From the NCBI GenBank assembly GCA_034359265.1, contig CP136896.1, positions 33,420,001 through 33,484,000 on the forward strand: DNA of 64,000 bases, in the 5' to 3' direction. The notes beneath the pieces were generated by a model. That model ran no database searches, had not been told where the DNA came from, and saw only the letters and a list, made by a program, of their open reading frames with translations. Shown here piece by piece: positions 34,954 through 46,610 of the stretch. Both the position numbers and the translations under genes were made by a program. The DNA comes from Canna indica. Taxonomy: Eukaryota; Streptophyta; Magnoliopsida; Zingiberales; Cannaceae. Within the stretch, counting starts at the first letter, position 1; each line of letters opens with the position of its first letter.

Positions 34954-36411
34954 TGTTGTATAAAATGGCACACTAGAGGGGGGTGAATAGTGTGTTAACT
35001 AATTCTTGTTGCCTAATTTTGGTTTTACTCGTTTCTTAAAATGTTTAGGCAAATTGTAATTTTACGATTAAATGCGGAAGCAAGATGAATCAATTAAGCA
35101 CAAATGAAAGGTAACAATGCTAACATACAAATTTATAGTGGTTCGACCCCAATGCCTACTCCACTACCCTAAGCACCCCGCTTAGGATTTCCAATCTAAG
35201 TTTTACTAAAGTAATTAGTTTTCCTTACACAGAGGACTTTGACTCGAAGAGTCTCACTCTCGACCTACGACACTTCCACACCCGGAAGTCTCCGCCTTCT
35301 TACCGAGAGCACTCTTCCACCTCAACCTAAGGGACAACTAGAACTAATCGAGTAAACTACGTTTACACAAGTGGCTTTACACACCACTTAAATCCAAGAC
35401 CTAACACTAGGTCTTCCTACAATTCAAATACAGTGTGTTGAAGAACAAATTAAAACAAAACCTATTACAAGAAGAGGAATGACAGCTTATCACACTTAAA
35501 CAACTCTTCTTTCCACACCTAACCGGCTTGATGAACCCTTTGAAGGAGAGCTCTTTTGACAACAAGGTATCAAGTGTTAGGCTGATTAATGTTGTCGTTT
35601 TGAAGCTTGGAGGATGTTATGGAATCACTCTTTGAAGGCTTTTTTTTTTGCACCCAAAATTGTCTAAAAAAAGTGAGACAAAAGAGGTTAGAAAAATGTA
35701 TTTATAATCCCCAGCTGAAATAGGGCGTCAACGGGCATAAATTTTACCGTTACAGACACCCAGACGATGGTCCGATCAATCATTGGTCGACCGACCGATT
35801 GACTGCCCAGCTTTCTGTGAGTATTACGCACCATTTGGTCGACCGATGAGTCGACCGACTATCGCGAGATTAGCGATCACAAATCCGATCGACCAATCGG
35901 TCGATCGAATCAGTGATGCTAAAAATGTGTGACTCGCGATTTGCCATCCGATCGACCGATCAGTCGATCGATGAGCATTCTGCCACATTTTGGCTTCGGT
36001 CGGTCGACCGACCGGTCGACCGACGCAGCCATTTTGTGATTGCTTCACCAACTTCGGTCGACTGAATTGCTATTGCCTCTTTGTGCATCATTTGGTCGAC
36101 CGAATTGGCTGCTGCCACTACTGCCACTACCGAACTAGAGCTGGAAAATTTTATCTTGGCTCTCATTTCGCGCTTGGTTTTCCGACTTCGTTCTTCAGCT
36201 TGCTTTAACTTTAAAGGATTCTCCATGCTATCCAAAACATTTTTGATGCACGCATTGATCTATTTTGGAGATTGATTGAGAGACGTAAGGCTTGACGTAT
36301 CTTTCATCGATCCTGCAATTTTCATACTTCAAGCACTTGTTAAATAGGTTTGTTATCATCAAAATAATCATGAGGAGAATAAAGCATAAAGGAGGAACCT
36401 TTCAGCTAACA
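34954..36411 (-). repeat. Element E 3' LTR (A family)
   Basis: Start decayed (TGTTGTATAAAATGG), but the CACACTAGAGGGGGGTGAAT signature is intact. Palindrome cluster 35760-36110, containing TCGACCGACCGGTCGACCG. Partly preserved hairpin CAACGGGCATAAA...CGTT near 35730. Confidence 0.85.
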
Positions 36412-36807
36412 ATCTCCCCCTTTTTGATGATGACAAACCATTGACGATAAATATCAAGATGAAGTAATGTATCCGATAATTATTATGAAGCATGACTTGT
36501 TAAATGGATACATGGGAGCATCAAGGAAATGAAGTAGTGTATTCAATTAGAGCTCCCCCTATCTATATGCATGGTACTTGAAATGAAGTATTCATTTTGT
36601 GCTCCCCCTATCGATATGCATATATTTTCTAATTCTCCCCCTTTTGTCATTCATAAAAAAAATATCAAACATAGCAAGCATACATAAAAAAAGAAAAAAT
36701 AACACTTACAATACTAATCATCACTTAACATAGTCAACCAAATACATATAAAGTTGAGTGTGAAATACATGTTCATAAGATGAATAACATCAATACATCA
36801 AAGAGGA

Positions 36808-37950
36808 CTAGTCGTCCTCGGGTGGTGGAGGAGGTGGTAGATGTGACTGATAATATTGCCACATCTCATCCACTCTCCCATACATTTCATCAACATGACG
36901 ACCATACTCATCTATTTGCTGTCTGTACTGGTCAACACATTGACCATACTCGTCTATGAGCCGGCCATGGTCACCAATCATGATACCATACTCGTCCATC
37001 TGACGCCCGTAGTCACCAATCTAACGTTCGTACTTGTCCATGCGCTCTAATGATCTTTTGTTCCATTCCATCTGACCGATGTGGAACTGAGCAAAGCGAT
37101 GCTCCAGATCACTCAGACCCGTAAGGGAAGTGCCAGATGATGAACCTCCACCAGCTTCGTCCTCCTCCATCTCTGTGTCATGCTCAGGCTGTTCCATCGG
37201 TTCTCCTCGCGTTCTTTTGCCGCGCTGATTTTCAAGGATCTTCATTCAGCTGAGGGAGGATGAATCTATGGCTCTGGGAATGGGCTCTATTTCAAATCTA
37301 GACCTATTTACCCCAGCTTCATATATGAAGTGAGAGATAACTGAGGCATATGGTAAGGCTTGTTTTTTCGAGGCATGAACTTCAGCTATGTACCTAAGGA
37401 TTAAATCAGGGACATATATAGGAATGCGAGACATGGCAAAGAACAGTACTCTAGAACTCATAGTGGTGACCTCATCATAGTGACCTGCTCTAGGAAGAAT
37501 ATTATATGAAATGATGAGGTGCATAATCCTGGCAATGGTTGACAGTTTGATGCTTTCGGTAGGGATCATTCCCTGATAACCCTCAGGACAAATAGTTGAC
37601 ACAACTTCATGAGGAGGAAAATCCTCATGAAAACGGTGTGTTGACATCTTATAAATTGATCTTCCTACTAGAGGAAACCCAAATTCATCTTTAATGTGGG
37701 ATTTGGTGATTACTATGGATTTTCCTAGGATTTCAGACCGAAGAATTAAGTCATCACCATACCTTGCCTTTTCTATCACCAGGTTAGAGAAAAAGGCTTT
37801 TATCGGGATGGGGCATACAAGTACTTGCTTTTCTAAAAACTCTACCCATCCCATGCTAACAAGTTTGCCTCTAATATCAAATTGTTTTAAATCACCTAGA
37901 TTGACTGGACATGTCTGCAGGATAGCTCTATCTACAAACTTAGCAGCTTA
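36808..37950 (-). pseudogene. Plant-transposon-protein-like ORF with a heptad-repeat tail
   Basis: One reading frame on the minus strand. The first part (37854-37246, 202 residues, plus an extension FVDRAILQTCPVNLG upstream to about 37947) resembles the plant 'putative transposon protein' domain of retroelement ORFs: KAFFSNL, SHIKDEFGFPLVG, LIISYNILPRAGHYDEVT, PDLILRYI. In-frame stops lie near 37246 and 37021. The next part is acidic (MEEDEAGGGSSSG). The tail (37020-36808) consists of four 14-residue units such as HGRLIDEYGQCVDQ, then a PPPPPP end. No enzymatic motif was seen. From memory of the family, function unknown. Confidence 0.6.
36850..37020 (-). repeat. 42-bp (14-residue) tandem repeat
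   Basis: Four degenerate units encoding YGRQMDEYGIMIGD, HGRLIDEYGQCVDQ, YRQQIDEYGRHVDE and MYGRVDEMWQYY. Two heptads each, suggesting a coiled coil that grew by unit duplication. Confidence 0.75.
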
Positions 37951-37974
37951 TTTCTTGCCTAAGAAAATGATTAA

Positions 37975-38058
37975 ACACGAAAAATCAGAATTAGGCAAAA
38001 GATTTAGTTAACACACTATTCACCCCCCCTCCCCCTCTAGTGTGGCCATTTCACCAAC
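37975..38058 (+). repeat. A-family LTR end fragment, plus orientation
   Basis: GTTAACACACTATTCACC...GTGGCCATTTCACCAACA, the 3' end of an A-family LTR in the opposite orientation to element E. Confidence 0.75.
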
Positions 38059-38059
38059 A

Positions 38060-38256
38060 CCCATGACACATGAGATCCATATGAGGGCAAAAAGGGAGGA
38101 AGATGCTCCCACAAGCAAGAACATTGCCGTAAAATAATCATATGGTGATAGGACCTCATCATCATCATCGGAGAATGAGGAATCCGAGTACCATGAAGAG
38201 ATGATTCACCAAGGAAGGATATTGATGGAACTAATGGGAAACCCTCTCAGGAAGAA
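38060..38256 (+). pseudogene. Copia gag fragment
   Basis: Aligns with 31075-31285 of element B's gag (THEIHMRAKREEDAP, then EEMIHQGRILMELMG). The 5' part of gag and the PBS are deleted. It ends at the CACTA element's left end after GAAGAA. Confidence 0.75.
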
Positions 38257-38508
38257 CACCACCAAAAACATCGTTATCTGCCACGGCTACTATGGTTGCA
38301 GAGTCGTTGCAAAAAAGCAATTGCGACCATAGTAGCGGTCACAATGAATTCATCGTGGATAGGCTCGTCGTAGATTTCATGCGACCGCCACATCACTGTC
38401 ACCGAAGATGTAGATATTACGACAGTTGTTGTCCGTCGCAAATGTCGTCGCATAGGTATTTGCAACCACTTCACACGACCAGGTTGATCATCTACGACGG
38501 TCACAGAA

Positions 38509-38527
38509 TATATATATATATATATAT
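38509..38527. repeat. AT microsatellite
   Basis: (AT)n run of about 19 bp next to the CACTA left subterminal region. Confidence 0.9.
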
Positions 38528-38860
38528 TAAGAAAATCCAACAGTTGTATGTTAGTGTAAATGAAGTAGATGATCTTTTATACGACGTATAACCCTTGAAT
38601 TGTCCCTAATTGGACAATTTTGGAACATAGTTATTTGTATTGCACTTAGTTGTTTCTTTAACCGTTAACTCATTCGGCTACTGTATCTCCCTTGTTCTCT
38701 GATACACGCCCAGATGATATGAGTATTCGGAGAACTATAGGGAGACGTTGCCGAAATTTAGAATGAAGTTAACTGCTAAAAGAAATACTTAGTGCAATAT
38801 GATTAACATGAATCTCGAATGGAATAGGATCATCTCACCTAAAGACATTAACTTAATATA

Positions 38861-40063
38861 TTGTCATTGATTGACATAATCATATCGGGCGATCGAAGTT
38901 GGATGTACCGACGTTTTGATCGTGGAGCTTTAATGAATGAGTTTCGATTAGGCGTAACTTACATCCTTAGTTTCGCCTATTCGAATCAGAAATTCGTTAG
39001 CGGTGATAAAATCCAATATTTGTGTCATAATTGCACGAATGCATGATTTTTGGATCGGGATACTATCACTCTGCATCTGTATAGCAAAGGATTTGCACCA
39101 AGATATTATGTATGGACTTGTCACAGGGAGTTATGTGAAGTCGGGACGTCGAGCAAACCTGTTGTTCATGGTGAATCTTGTTTTGCTGGTGTTTCTTCAA
39201 CCAGTCCATCTAATCCATATAGAACTATGATACTTGATAATCTTTGCGGTCAATTCCACTTTAATGATAATGTCGAGAAACCAGTTACTAAGACATCAGT
39301 GCCACCAAATACTACGGGTGTTGATGTCACAGAAGTACAATCTGTGGTTGAGATTGAATTGCTCAATAAAGAAACCATTGAATTGCTACCGATAAACCTT
39401 TGTATAAGAATTGTCCTAAATCTAGATTTTATGCAATGACACAACTCCTGAGCATCATGGCCGATTGTAATATCAGCGAGGTTGCATTTGATCGGATTGC
39501 GAGATTGATTAATGGAATGCTACCTACAGATAACAAGTTTGAGCCGAACAGATGTTAGCATGTTTTTCATTGCTTCCAGAGATTACTTTTGGTCAAAATG
39601 ATGGGTGTCAGGCTTTGATCAAACACATAACTGGGTGGAAAAAAGTATCTTTTGAAATTGCCATATTGGAGTTCATTATTGATTCGGCATAATTTGGATG
39701 TCATGCACATTAAGAAAAATGTATTTGATAATATTTTTAACACTTTAATGGATGTTTCTAGGAAAAATAAAGATAATGTGGATGCCCAACATGATCTGAA
39801 AATACTTTGAAGAGGCCGGAGTTCGAGTTACACAAGGTCAACATATGATATCTTAAGCGGAAGGCCCCGTATGTGTTAAATAAACAACAGATGAAAGATG
39901 TTTGTCAATGGATCAAAGAACTCAGATTACCCGATGGATATGCCTCAAACTTATCTAGATATGTGAACGTCGATGATTGCAAAATATCAGGAACGACGAG
40001 CTACGATTGTCATGTATTCATGCAGAGATTGCTTTCGATTGCATTCATAGATGATGAGGAATA
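38861..40063 (+). pseudogene. CACTA transposase (TNP2-like) pseudogene
   Basis: The transposase-associated domain is clear: DRSWMYRRFDRGALMNEF, GVTYILSFAYSNQ, HNCTNA, an in-frame TGA at 39044-39046, then FLDRDTITLHLYSKG and YYVWTCHREL. Further on, after frameshifts, MTQLLSIMADCNIS and FDRIARLINGMLPTDNKFEP (about 39436-39550) and LPEITFGQN (about 39580) are the front of the Transposase_21 domain. Then HNLDVMHIKKNVFDNIFNTL (about 39690) and LPDGYASNLSRYVNVDDC (about 39930) are its back. The core between them is deleted, removing the catalytic region. Confidence 0.85.
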
Positions 40064-40123
40064 ATTGTAAAGTATATCTTCTATTAAATCTATCTCTACC
40101 ATATATATATATAATCTAATTAT

Positions 40124-41430
40124 ATGCTTATTCGACAGCTATGGTGGGTCGAAGTTATCGCTGGATGTCAGCCAGACTTATATAATCAAATATCTGTCGC
40201 TGATCCTCCTACCGCGAAGGCTAGTTCGTCGAAACACAGGCGGCCACGCGGGCCAAACATGATTCAGTCTCCACCAGCCGCGGAGTCACATAGAGTTATT
40301 AGTGTGCGTGGACAGCGGTAATGTATTGTGAATTAGTAATTATATATAATTCATTATATCATATATAATATAATATTATAGTTTATTTTTGTTGTGTAGG
40401 TTCGGGCGTGGGGATGTCCCCAAGACTATATTAGGGATGATCTGACGGTACATGCATGGGGCATGGCCCACATGGACTCACGTGCTCCGTGAGCACGTGG
40501 ACATGCTTTAGTGCATGTTTGAGGTACGTATTTAAAATTTTTATATACATGATGATTATAAATATTGGTACTGATATTATTATTTTGCAGGCTCACTACA
40601 CAGGCTCTATGGTCGATGGAGCGGTGGTAGGAGGTATCTCGAGCTGCGGCTAGAAACTGCATGTCCGTGGGGGAGCGCACCACACTAGCGGGTATGTATC
40701 ATCTGTAGTGCACGAGAGTCATATGGTAACTATTATACCTTAATTTTAATTATATAATGTATTTCTTGTCTTGGTGTACTAATTAATGTATTTGTTTCGT
40801 AAATGTTGACGACGGTGATGGCTGACGGGAGTGTCCAGCAACCCACTCCAATGGAGGTGTTCGAGCGGATACACTGTCGAGGACATGGGGTGGGAGAGCA
40901 CATCAACACCCGCGCTATAGCGATCATGGTAAGTATATTTGCTTCAATTATGCAATATTTATTTATAATTTAAGTTTATAATTAGGAAAAATATGAAACA
41001 AAAATACAAACTCGTGTAGGAGACCTACACTAGGATGGTGACACAGCGCGGGGGCACCCCCGACGACTTTGACGCATGAGCATGGGTCGATGCCGCTAGT
41101 GGCTGGGACCACGCCCGCGTATATGGCTTCGCAAATAGTGGCCATGCGTGAGCCGTGCTCGGGCCACTTGGGGCATCGACCCCTCCGATCGCCGCTGAGT
41201 TCCACATCTCGATCTCAAGATCAGAGCCAGATAGTAGCATTGGAGTAGCAGGTCACACGTTAGAGTCGGATATTGGAGGATGTGCATGCCATGTTGAGAC
41301 ATATGATAGGTCAGTTTGGCAGTAGCATCCCACCGACATCAGATCCATCGTTCTCGATCCAATCCACGCCAGTCTACACTCAGGCACTACTGACCCTGCC
41401 ACATGATCCCGACCATCTTCCACTGCAGTG
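40124..41430 (+). pseudogene. Second CACTA gene (Transposase_24-like) pseudogene
   Basis: Exon-like pieces with intron-like AT-rich gaps. MTADGSVQQPTPMEVFERIH (about 40815-40870) is like the DGSxxPLTxVEVYERTH motif of Transposase_24-type CACTA proteins. A C-terminal coiled-coil-like piece reads ILEDVHAMLRHMIGQFGS (about 41270) and ends LPHDPDHLPLQ at about 41430. Stops and a frameshift are present. Exon limits are uncertain. Confidence 0.6.
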
Positions 41431-42161
41431 AAACTTTATTTGATACTGTTGACTTGACTTGTTTATGACTTGACATGTGTTTAGATACTGTTGACACATA
41501 TACTTGACTTACAATAGTTTTGATCGTATCATGTTGATACGATAATTTTGATTCGTTTAGTTTTTTATACGATTGTTGATAATTATTATTATAAATATAA
41601 TTATTTTGATGTATATCTGGGTGTATCTGTGATGTTGTGAATGTAAGTGTTTGTGAAGAGATAGATGTGTGAATGGTTATGTGAGTTATGTATCAGGTTA
41701 AATAAATGTATCAATGGAAATTTCTAATTTTAAGTTTTTCAGTTAGAAGTTAACAGCATCAGCGACGGCTTACGCGTGGTTGTCCGTTTCAATGCCGTCG
41801 CTGAAAGCATATTGTAATTCCTAGGCCGCAACCTCAAAGACGTTTTTGATGACCTACAGCAACAGCCTCTTAACAACGACTTTACCTCAACTGTCAGGCT
41901 ATTGTTGATAACAATATCTGCAACAGCACTAGGGCCATTGCGGAGCCGTGGTTGATAACCATATTAGCAATGACCAATAGGACCGTTGCTGATATGCTAA
42001 CAACAACGGCCGGGTGCCGTTGTTGCTAACTTATTAGCGACGTTGTTATCTGCCACGCCTTTTTTGCAACGGGCTGGGCCGTTGCTCACCGTTGGTGATG
42101 GTCTTCACCAACGGCTTACGAACGGATGCGGCCATTGGTGAAGGCCGTAATTCTAGTAGTG

Positions 42162-42612
42162 GATTAGACCCAGCAGCTCCCTATACTTCTGAACCTAACT
42201 CGAGCCAGACCAGGTGGCTCCGCACGAGGGCTCCACCCGGCCACACTCCTGAACCTGACTCGAGCCAGCCTAAATGCCTTCGCACGAGGGCTTCACCCAT
42301 CCATACAAGGACATCCACGTCCTTCCTTATCATGAGGGATACACCATTATAGACCCGCTATCTCCAAGATCAACCTCGACCCATTCTAAGTAATATCCCC
42401 TCGAGATTACCGGGTAGTGCCATCACCTCCACCTGCAATAAAAGACACAACACACATCAGGTAGCCTAAGTTCCAATTTCATTACCTCCACCTTGGAGAC
42501 CTACTAATTTGAATGTTAGAGTATCTTTTGTAAGCCCCCCCCCCCCCACCCCCCTAGAGTTGCACCTAACTAGGAGAGACACCGAGCCAGACTGGACTAC
42601 TCTGATCCTCAG
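42162..42612 (+). repeat. Tat-like LTR portion, copy 1
   Basis: Direct repeat of 43925-44377 (GATTAGACCCA..., ACAAGGACATCCACGTCC, ACCTCCACCTTGGAGACCTA). Contains a 13-base C run near 42535. Its upstream part is replaced by the CACTA end. Confidence 0.8.
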
Positions 42613-43370
42613 GCAGGAACATTTGGCACAAGAAGTCCGTAAAGGACAGTCGGACTCCAAGTTCCTCAAATAGAACCCGGTACAAGAAGACGGATTCGAA
42701 CTCCCCATGATGAAAAATCCTATCGGAGGAACATGGAAGACAACCGTAGGAATCCTCATCGTCGCAATGGGAAATCTTTCCCTGTCTCAGAAAGCATGAA
42801 TTTTGCTCAGGGTGGTCATCATCGAACCCTGTCACTATATACTATGAAAAAACTAGGAGTAAGGATCGGGGGCCCTTCCTAACGGCCTCACCTTCGGCCC
42901 GATCCCAGCATTCTTTCTCATCATTGACCTAAACAAAAACTCCAACCACCCTCGGTAAGCAAAGGAAACTAGGGGCCAAAGAGACTTGCCTTATAGACAA
43001 TAAGCAAAGGTAAGCACCGAACACCAAAAGCGCAAGGAAAAGTTCAGAAACGGAAGGGAATAAATTGTCTTATAGACAATAAACCCTTCATCGGACAGTC
43101 AACAATCACACCACAAACAAATCCCAACCGACCAGCCCGCCAAATGGCAATTTCCTAGAAAAACACTAGGTCTGTGAGAACACTTTCCCTACTATGATTA
43201 CTCCTCCTAAACGAGGAGGCAAGCGCCAATCAGAAGCTGCCACGCAAGAGAAATAGACCCTCATTATAAAGCCTCTATGCTAGGTGTAAAATTCAAAAAG
43301 ACACAAAAATGACACGACAAAGATATAGCAATCTGATTCACTTCAATTCGAAACAAGGTTTCCACATGCC
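42613..43370 (+). other. Tat-like element non-coding sequence
   Basis: No coding frame recognised. A CATTATAAAGCC TATA-like motif at about 43262 precedes the minisatellite, so this may be LTR U3 rather than internal sequence. Confidence 0.4.
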
Positions 43371-43787
43371 AACATGCGGCCTCTATGGTCGCTTAATACA
43401 GCTCGACCTCTATGGTTGCTTGATACAACTCGGCCACTATGGTCGCTTGATACAGCTTGGCCTCTATTGTCACTTGACACAGCTCGGCCTCTATGGTCGC
43501 TTGACACAACCCGGCCTCTATGGTCGCTTGATACAGTTCGAACTCTATGGTCGGTTTACATAGCTCGGCCTCTATGGTCACATGATACAGCTTGGCTTCT
43601 ATGGTCGACTGACACAGCTCAGCCTTTATGGTTACTTAACACAGCTCGGCTCTATGGTTGCTTGACATAGCTCGGCCCCTATGTTTGCTTGACACAGCTC
43701 GGTCCTATGGTTGATTGACATAGCTCGACTTCTTTGGTCGCTAGACACAATTCGACCTCAATGGTAGTCGAACACAGCCCGACAAAA
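43371..43787 (+). repeat. 27-bp minisatellite, about 15 units
   Basis: Consensus CGGCCTCTATGGTCGCTTGA then CACAGCT. Units differ by a few bases; two units are one base short. The 27-bp period keeps one frame open for nine units, which explains the spurious LYGRLIQ-type ORF here. Confidence 0.95.
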
Positions 43788-43884
43788 TACTTCCAAAAAC
43801 TCCTCAAGATCGCAAGAAAGTTGAAGTCGTGAAGCCAACTCTACTTAGAGCTCGACACGCAGTGCTCCAGACTCCAACCGAGCT

Positions 43885-44377
43885 CGGGGGTTCTGGACTG
43901 GACTACTACTATTGGGCTCGATCAGATTAGACCCAATAATGCCCTACACTTCTAAACATAACTCAAGCCAAACTAGACGGCTCCTTCCGAGGGCTCCACC
44001 TGGCCACACTCCTGAACCTGACTCGAGCTAGCCCGAATTGCTCCGCTCGGGGGTTCCACCCGGCCATACAAGGACATCCACGTCCTTCCTTATCACGAGG
44101 GATTCGCCATTACAGGTCCGCTATCTCCGGGATCAAACTTGACCCATTCTGAGCAAGATTGCCGGGCAGCATCATCAACTCCACCTGCGATAAATACAAA
44201 CACAACATGCCTCAGGTGACCTAAGTTCTAATTTCATTACCTCCACCTTGGAGACCTACTTACTTGAGCGTGAGAGTGTCTTTCGCAGCCCCCCCTCCAC
44301 ACCCGCCGGAGTTGCACCTAAGCAGGAGAGACACTGAGTCGGAACGGACTACTCCGATCCTCAAGCATGAACATCTT
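43885..44377 (+). repeat. Tat-like LTR portion, copy 2
   Basis: Repeats copy 1, with extra sequence at the left (TGGACTGGACTACTACTATTGG). The right end GGACTACTCCGATCCTCAAG is the usual end of Tat-type LTRs. Confidence 0.8.
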
Positions 44378-44384
44378 CATGGGA

Positions 44385-44510
44385 AGGCTGGGAATGTCTT
44401 TTTATAGGCAAAACACAAGAAGTGGCTCGAGCTCAACGGGTGGAAACATCTTGAAAAAGAGTCGTTGGCATGTTCGGTCGATCGTCAGTCGATCGACCTT
44501 CAGGCATGAA
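44385..44510 (-). repeat. Fragment of an A-family LTR
   Basis: CAACGGGTGGAAACATCTT and GTTCGGTCGATCGTCAGTCG match the TATA-proximal region of A-family LTRs such as 26380-26480. Confidence 0.6.
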
Positions 44511-44635
44511 CTGGATTGGAACTACTAGGCCGGGTCGGGCTAGACCCAACAAAAACCCCAATTGTGAACCAGACCGCACAACCCCATCAGGGGTCTCCGC
44601 CCCAACTGTACCCCTAAGTCAGGCTTGTTGGTGAA

Positions 44636-46254
44636 ATGGTTACACTAGAGGGGGGTGAATAGTGTGTTCACTAAACTTGTCGCCTAAATTCCGTTTTAAA
44701 CATTTCCTAGAACTACTCGGGCAAGTTATAATTTATCGACTAAATACACAAGCAATAATAAAACAATTTAAACATGAGCAAGGATATCAATGCTAACACA
44801 ATTATTTATAGTGGTTCGGCCCCAATGCCTACTCCACTACATAAGCACCGCGCTTAGGATTTCACACCAAAATCCACTAAATTACGAGTAGCTTACAATC
44901 GTGGACTTTACACTGGAAAGACCCTACACTCACCTCAAAGGCACTTCCACACCCGGAAGTATACCGCCTTCCTATGGAGTGAGCTTTCCCACCTCAATTC
45001 CTAAGACCTAGTCCTAACTTAGTTTACACAAGTGGCTTTATACCTTCTTTACCAAGGATACCACTCAATCACAAGACCAAACACTAAGTCTTCTTACAAC
45101 ACACAAGTAAATCAAAGTAAAACAAATCAAAAATAAATCTATTACAAGAAGAGAGTAAAGAGGACTTATCACAATGAGAACACCTCTTCTTCTTGAGCCT
45201 TGCAAGCTTGAAGACCCCTTCAATGAAGAACACTTGAGGATGAAGGATCAAGAGCTAGGTTTTATAGATTTGATCAAGGAAGAGCTTAGGCGATGCTAAG
45301 GATCACTCTTTAAAGCTTGAAAGCATTAACAACCATATGGGAGAGTGTTTTGGGTGGATATTTATAACCCCCCAAACTCAAGTTATCGTCAACGGGCATT
45401 TTTCTGCCCGTTGGCAATGCCCGGTCGCTTACCAATCGATCGTCGGTCGATCGACCGAGTGACCGCCGAGCGACCGAAGGCATTCTGGGAACCGGTCGGT
45501 CGATCAAAATGCCTTCTCCTTCTATCGGTCGACCAGTCGGTCGATCGAACCTGGGCAGACTGCTTGGTTTGGCTAATTTTTTCTGCTTGTTTGCTCGTTT
45601 CTAGGTTCCATCTTCGTTAAGTCTACTATTTATATAACATTTAACTTTAAAACATAAATGTTATATAAGGATTACCCCCTATTTGAATTCAATAAAAATA
45701 TTTAAAAAAACAAAATCCTCAAGAATCAAAATCTAACTTTTGGGGTGTAGTACAAATTTTTGAAAAATAGAAATTTTATAATCTTTCAGGTCAAATATGG
45801 GTAGGCTAAAGGCTTCCAAAAAATCTTTAAAAATATCTCGTTATCTAGTTTTTACCTAAGGAACAATTACCGGCACTTTTGGTGTCAAGAAAATGTCTAG
45901 GTTATATAGCCCTCCAAGGAGCTCCCTAGGCTTAGTGAATTTCAGGGTCTTTTTCTAATTTTCCGAGTTTTTCATGTTTTGGGGTTCTGGATTGGTTTTT
46001 AGGTTCTTATGCATCATCATGAGGATTTACAACACATTCTAGATACCCTAAACCTAAACTCTGACTTCCCAAAGAATCCCGAGCGTCGACGAGTGTCCTT
46101 GTCGATTTCTCTGATTTCTCCGATTTTTCTTATCAGGGACGACGTGCACTAACCGATATGGAATCTGAAAATAACTCTCCATGAAATCATTAGTTCCATG
46201 ATTGTTATCATCAAAACTGAGATTAAGACCAAGGATGAAAACCTTAGGCCAACA
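44636..46254 (-). repeat. Solo LTR of the A family
   Basis: TGTTGGTGAAATGG ... TTAGGCCAACA, 1619 bp, with a perfect AGGCT target duplication (44631-44635 and 46255-46259). Palindromes 45420-45555; perfect 9-bp-stem hairpin at 45390-45413; TATA-type TTTATAA (complement) at about 45360. Confidence 0.93.
45390..45413 (-). promoter_or_regulatory. TATA-proximal hairpin, solo LTR
   Basis: CAACGGGCA, loop TTTTTC, TGCCCGTTG. Same place as CAACGGATAG/CTATCCGTTG in element A, with both arms changed in step. Confidence 0.7.
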
Positions 46255-46610
46255 AGGCTCAAACCAGGATAAAGCAGCTTCGCCACGATACCCCACCAGT
46301 CGCATATGGATATATACATCGTTCCTTATCAAAAGATATACACCCGCCATCTCCGGGATTGACCCCATCTCATTCTAGGCAACCTCGTTGCAAGATTCTC
46401 GGATGGCAACATTGTCCATCCCTGCAATACATATACATGTGGCGCACCCAAGTAATCTTAAGTTCCAATTCCATAAACCTCCACCTTGGAATCACCCTAA
46501 CTTGGGCGTCGGAGTGTCTTTTGAAGGTCCCCCCTTCCCCTAGCCAGCGTGGAACTAGATAAGGAGATACATCAGACCGTACCAGAATACCCCGACTCTC
46601 AAGCAGGAAT

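Larger units (their letters stand above)
34954..38000 (-). mobile_element. Element E: A-family LTR with an unrelated internal ORF
   Basis: Minus strand. 3' LTR 34954-36411 (starting TGTTAGCTGAAAGG in element orientation) and PPT 36412-36425 (complement of ATCTCCCCCTTTTT). A second purine-rich block at about 36635 matches element A's internal PPT-like motif. The internal ORF is not gag but a plant-transposon-protein-like reading frame (36808-37950). The 5' LTR is missing. Confidence 0.65.
38257..42161 (+). mobile_element. CACTA (En/Spm) element, decayed, with both genes
   Basis: The left end CACCACCAAAAACA is a degenerate CACTACTAGAAACA, located by the abrupt end of gag homology. The right end is TTCTAGTAGTG. 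Subterminal repeats: GCGACCxxxATC / CGTCGCA motifs at 38270-38510; CAACGGC / GCCGTTG palindromes at 41750-42150. Transposase and second-gene pieces lie between. Flanking triplets GAA and GAT differ, so a clean 3-bp duplication is not shown. The two flanks belong to different repeats. Confidence 0.8.
44515..46610 (+). repeat. Tat-like LTR portion, copy 3 (split by a solo LTR)
   Basis: 44515-44635 resumes at 46260 after the solo LTR and its AGGCT duplication. Ends CCCGACTCTCAAGCAGGAAT before the PBS-like site. More diverged than copies 1 and 2. Confidence 0.65.

Noticed and set aside
42092..42352. 86-residue frame across the CACTA right end
   Set aside because: Crosses the transposon/LTR junction at 42161 and has no domain.
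43309..43563. 84-residue open frame with LYGRLIQ-type repeats
   Set aside because: Entirely inside the 27-bp minisatellite. The period is a multiple of three, so the frame stays open by arithmetic.
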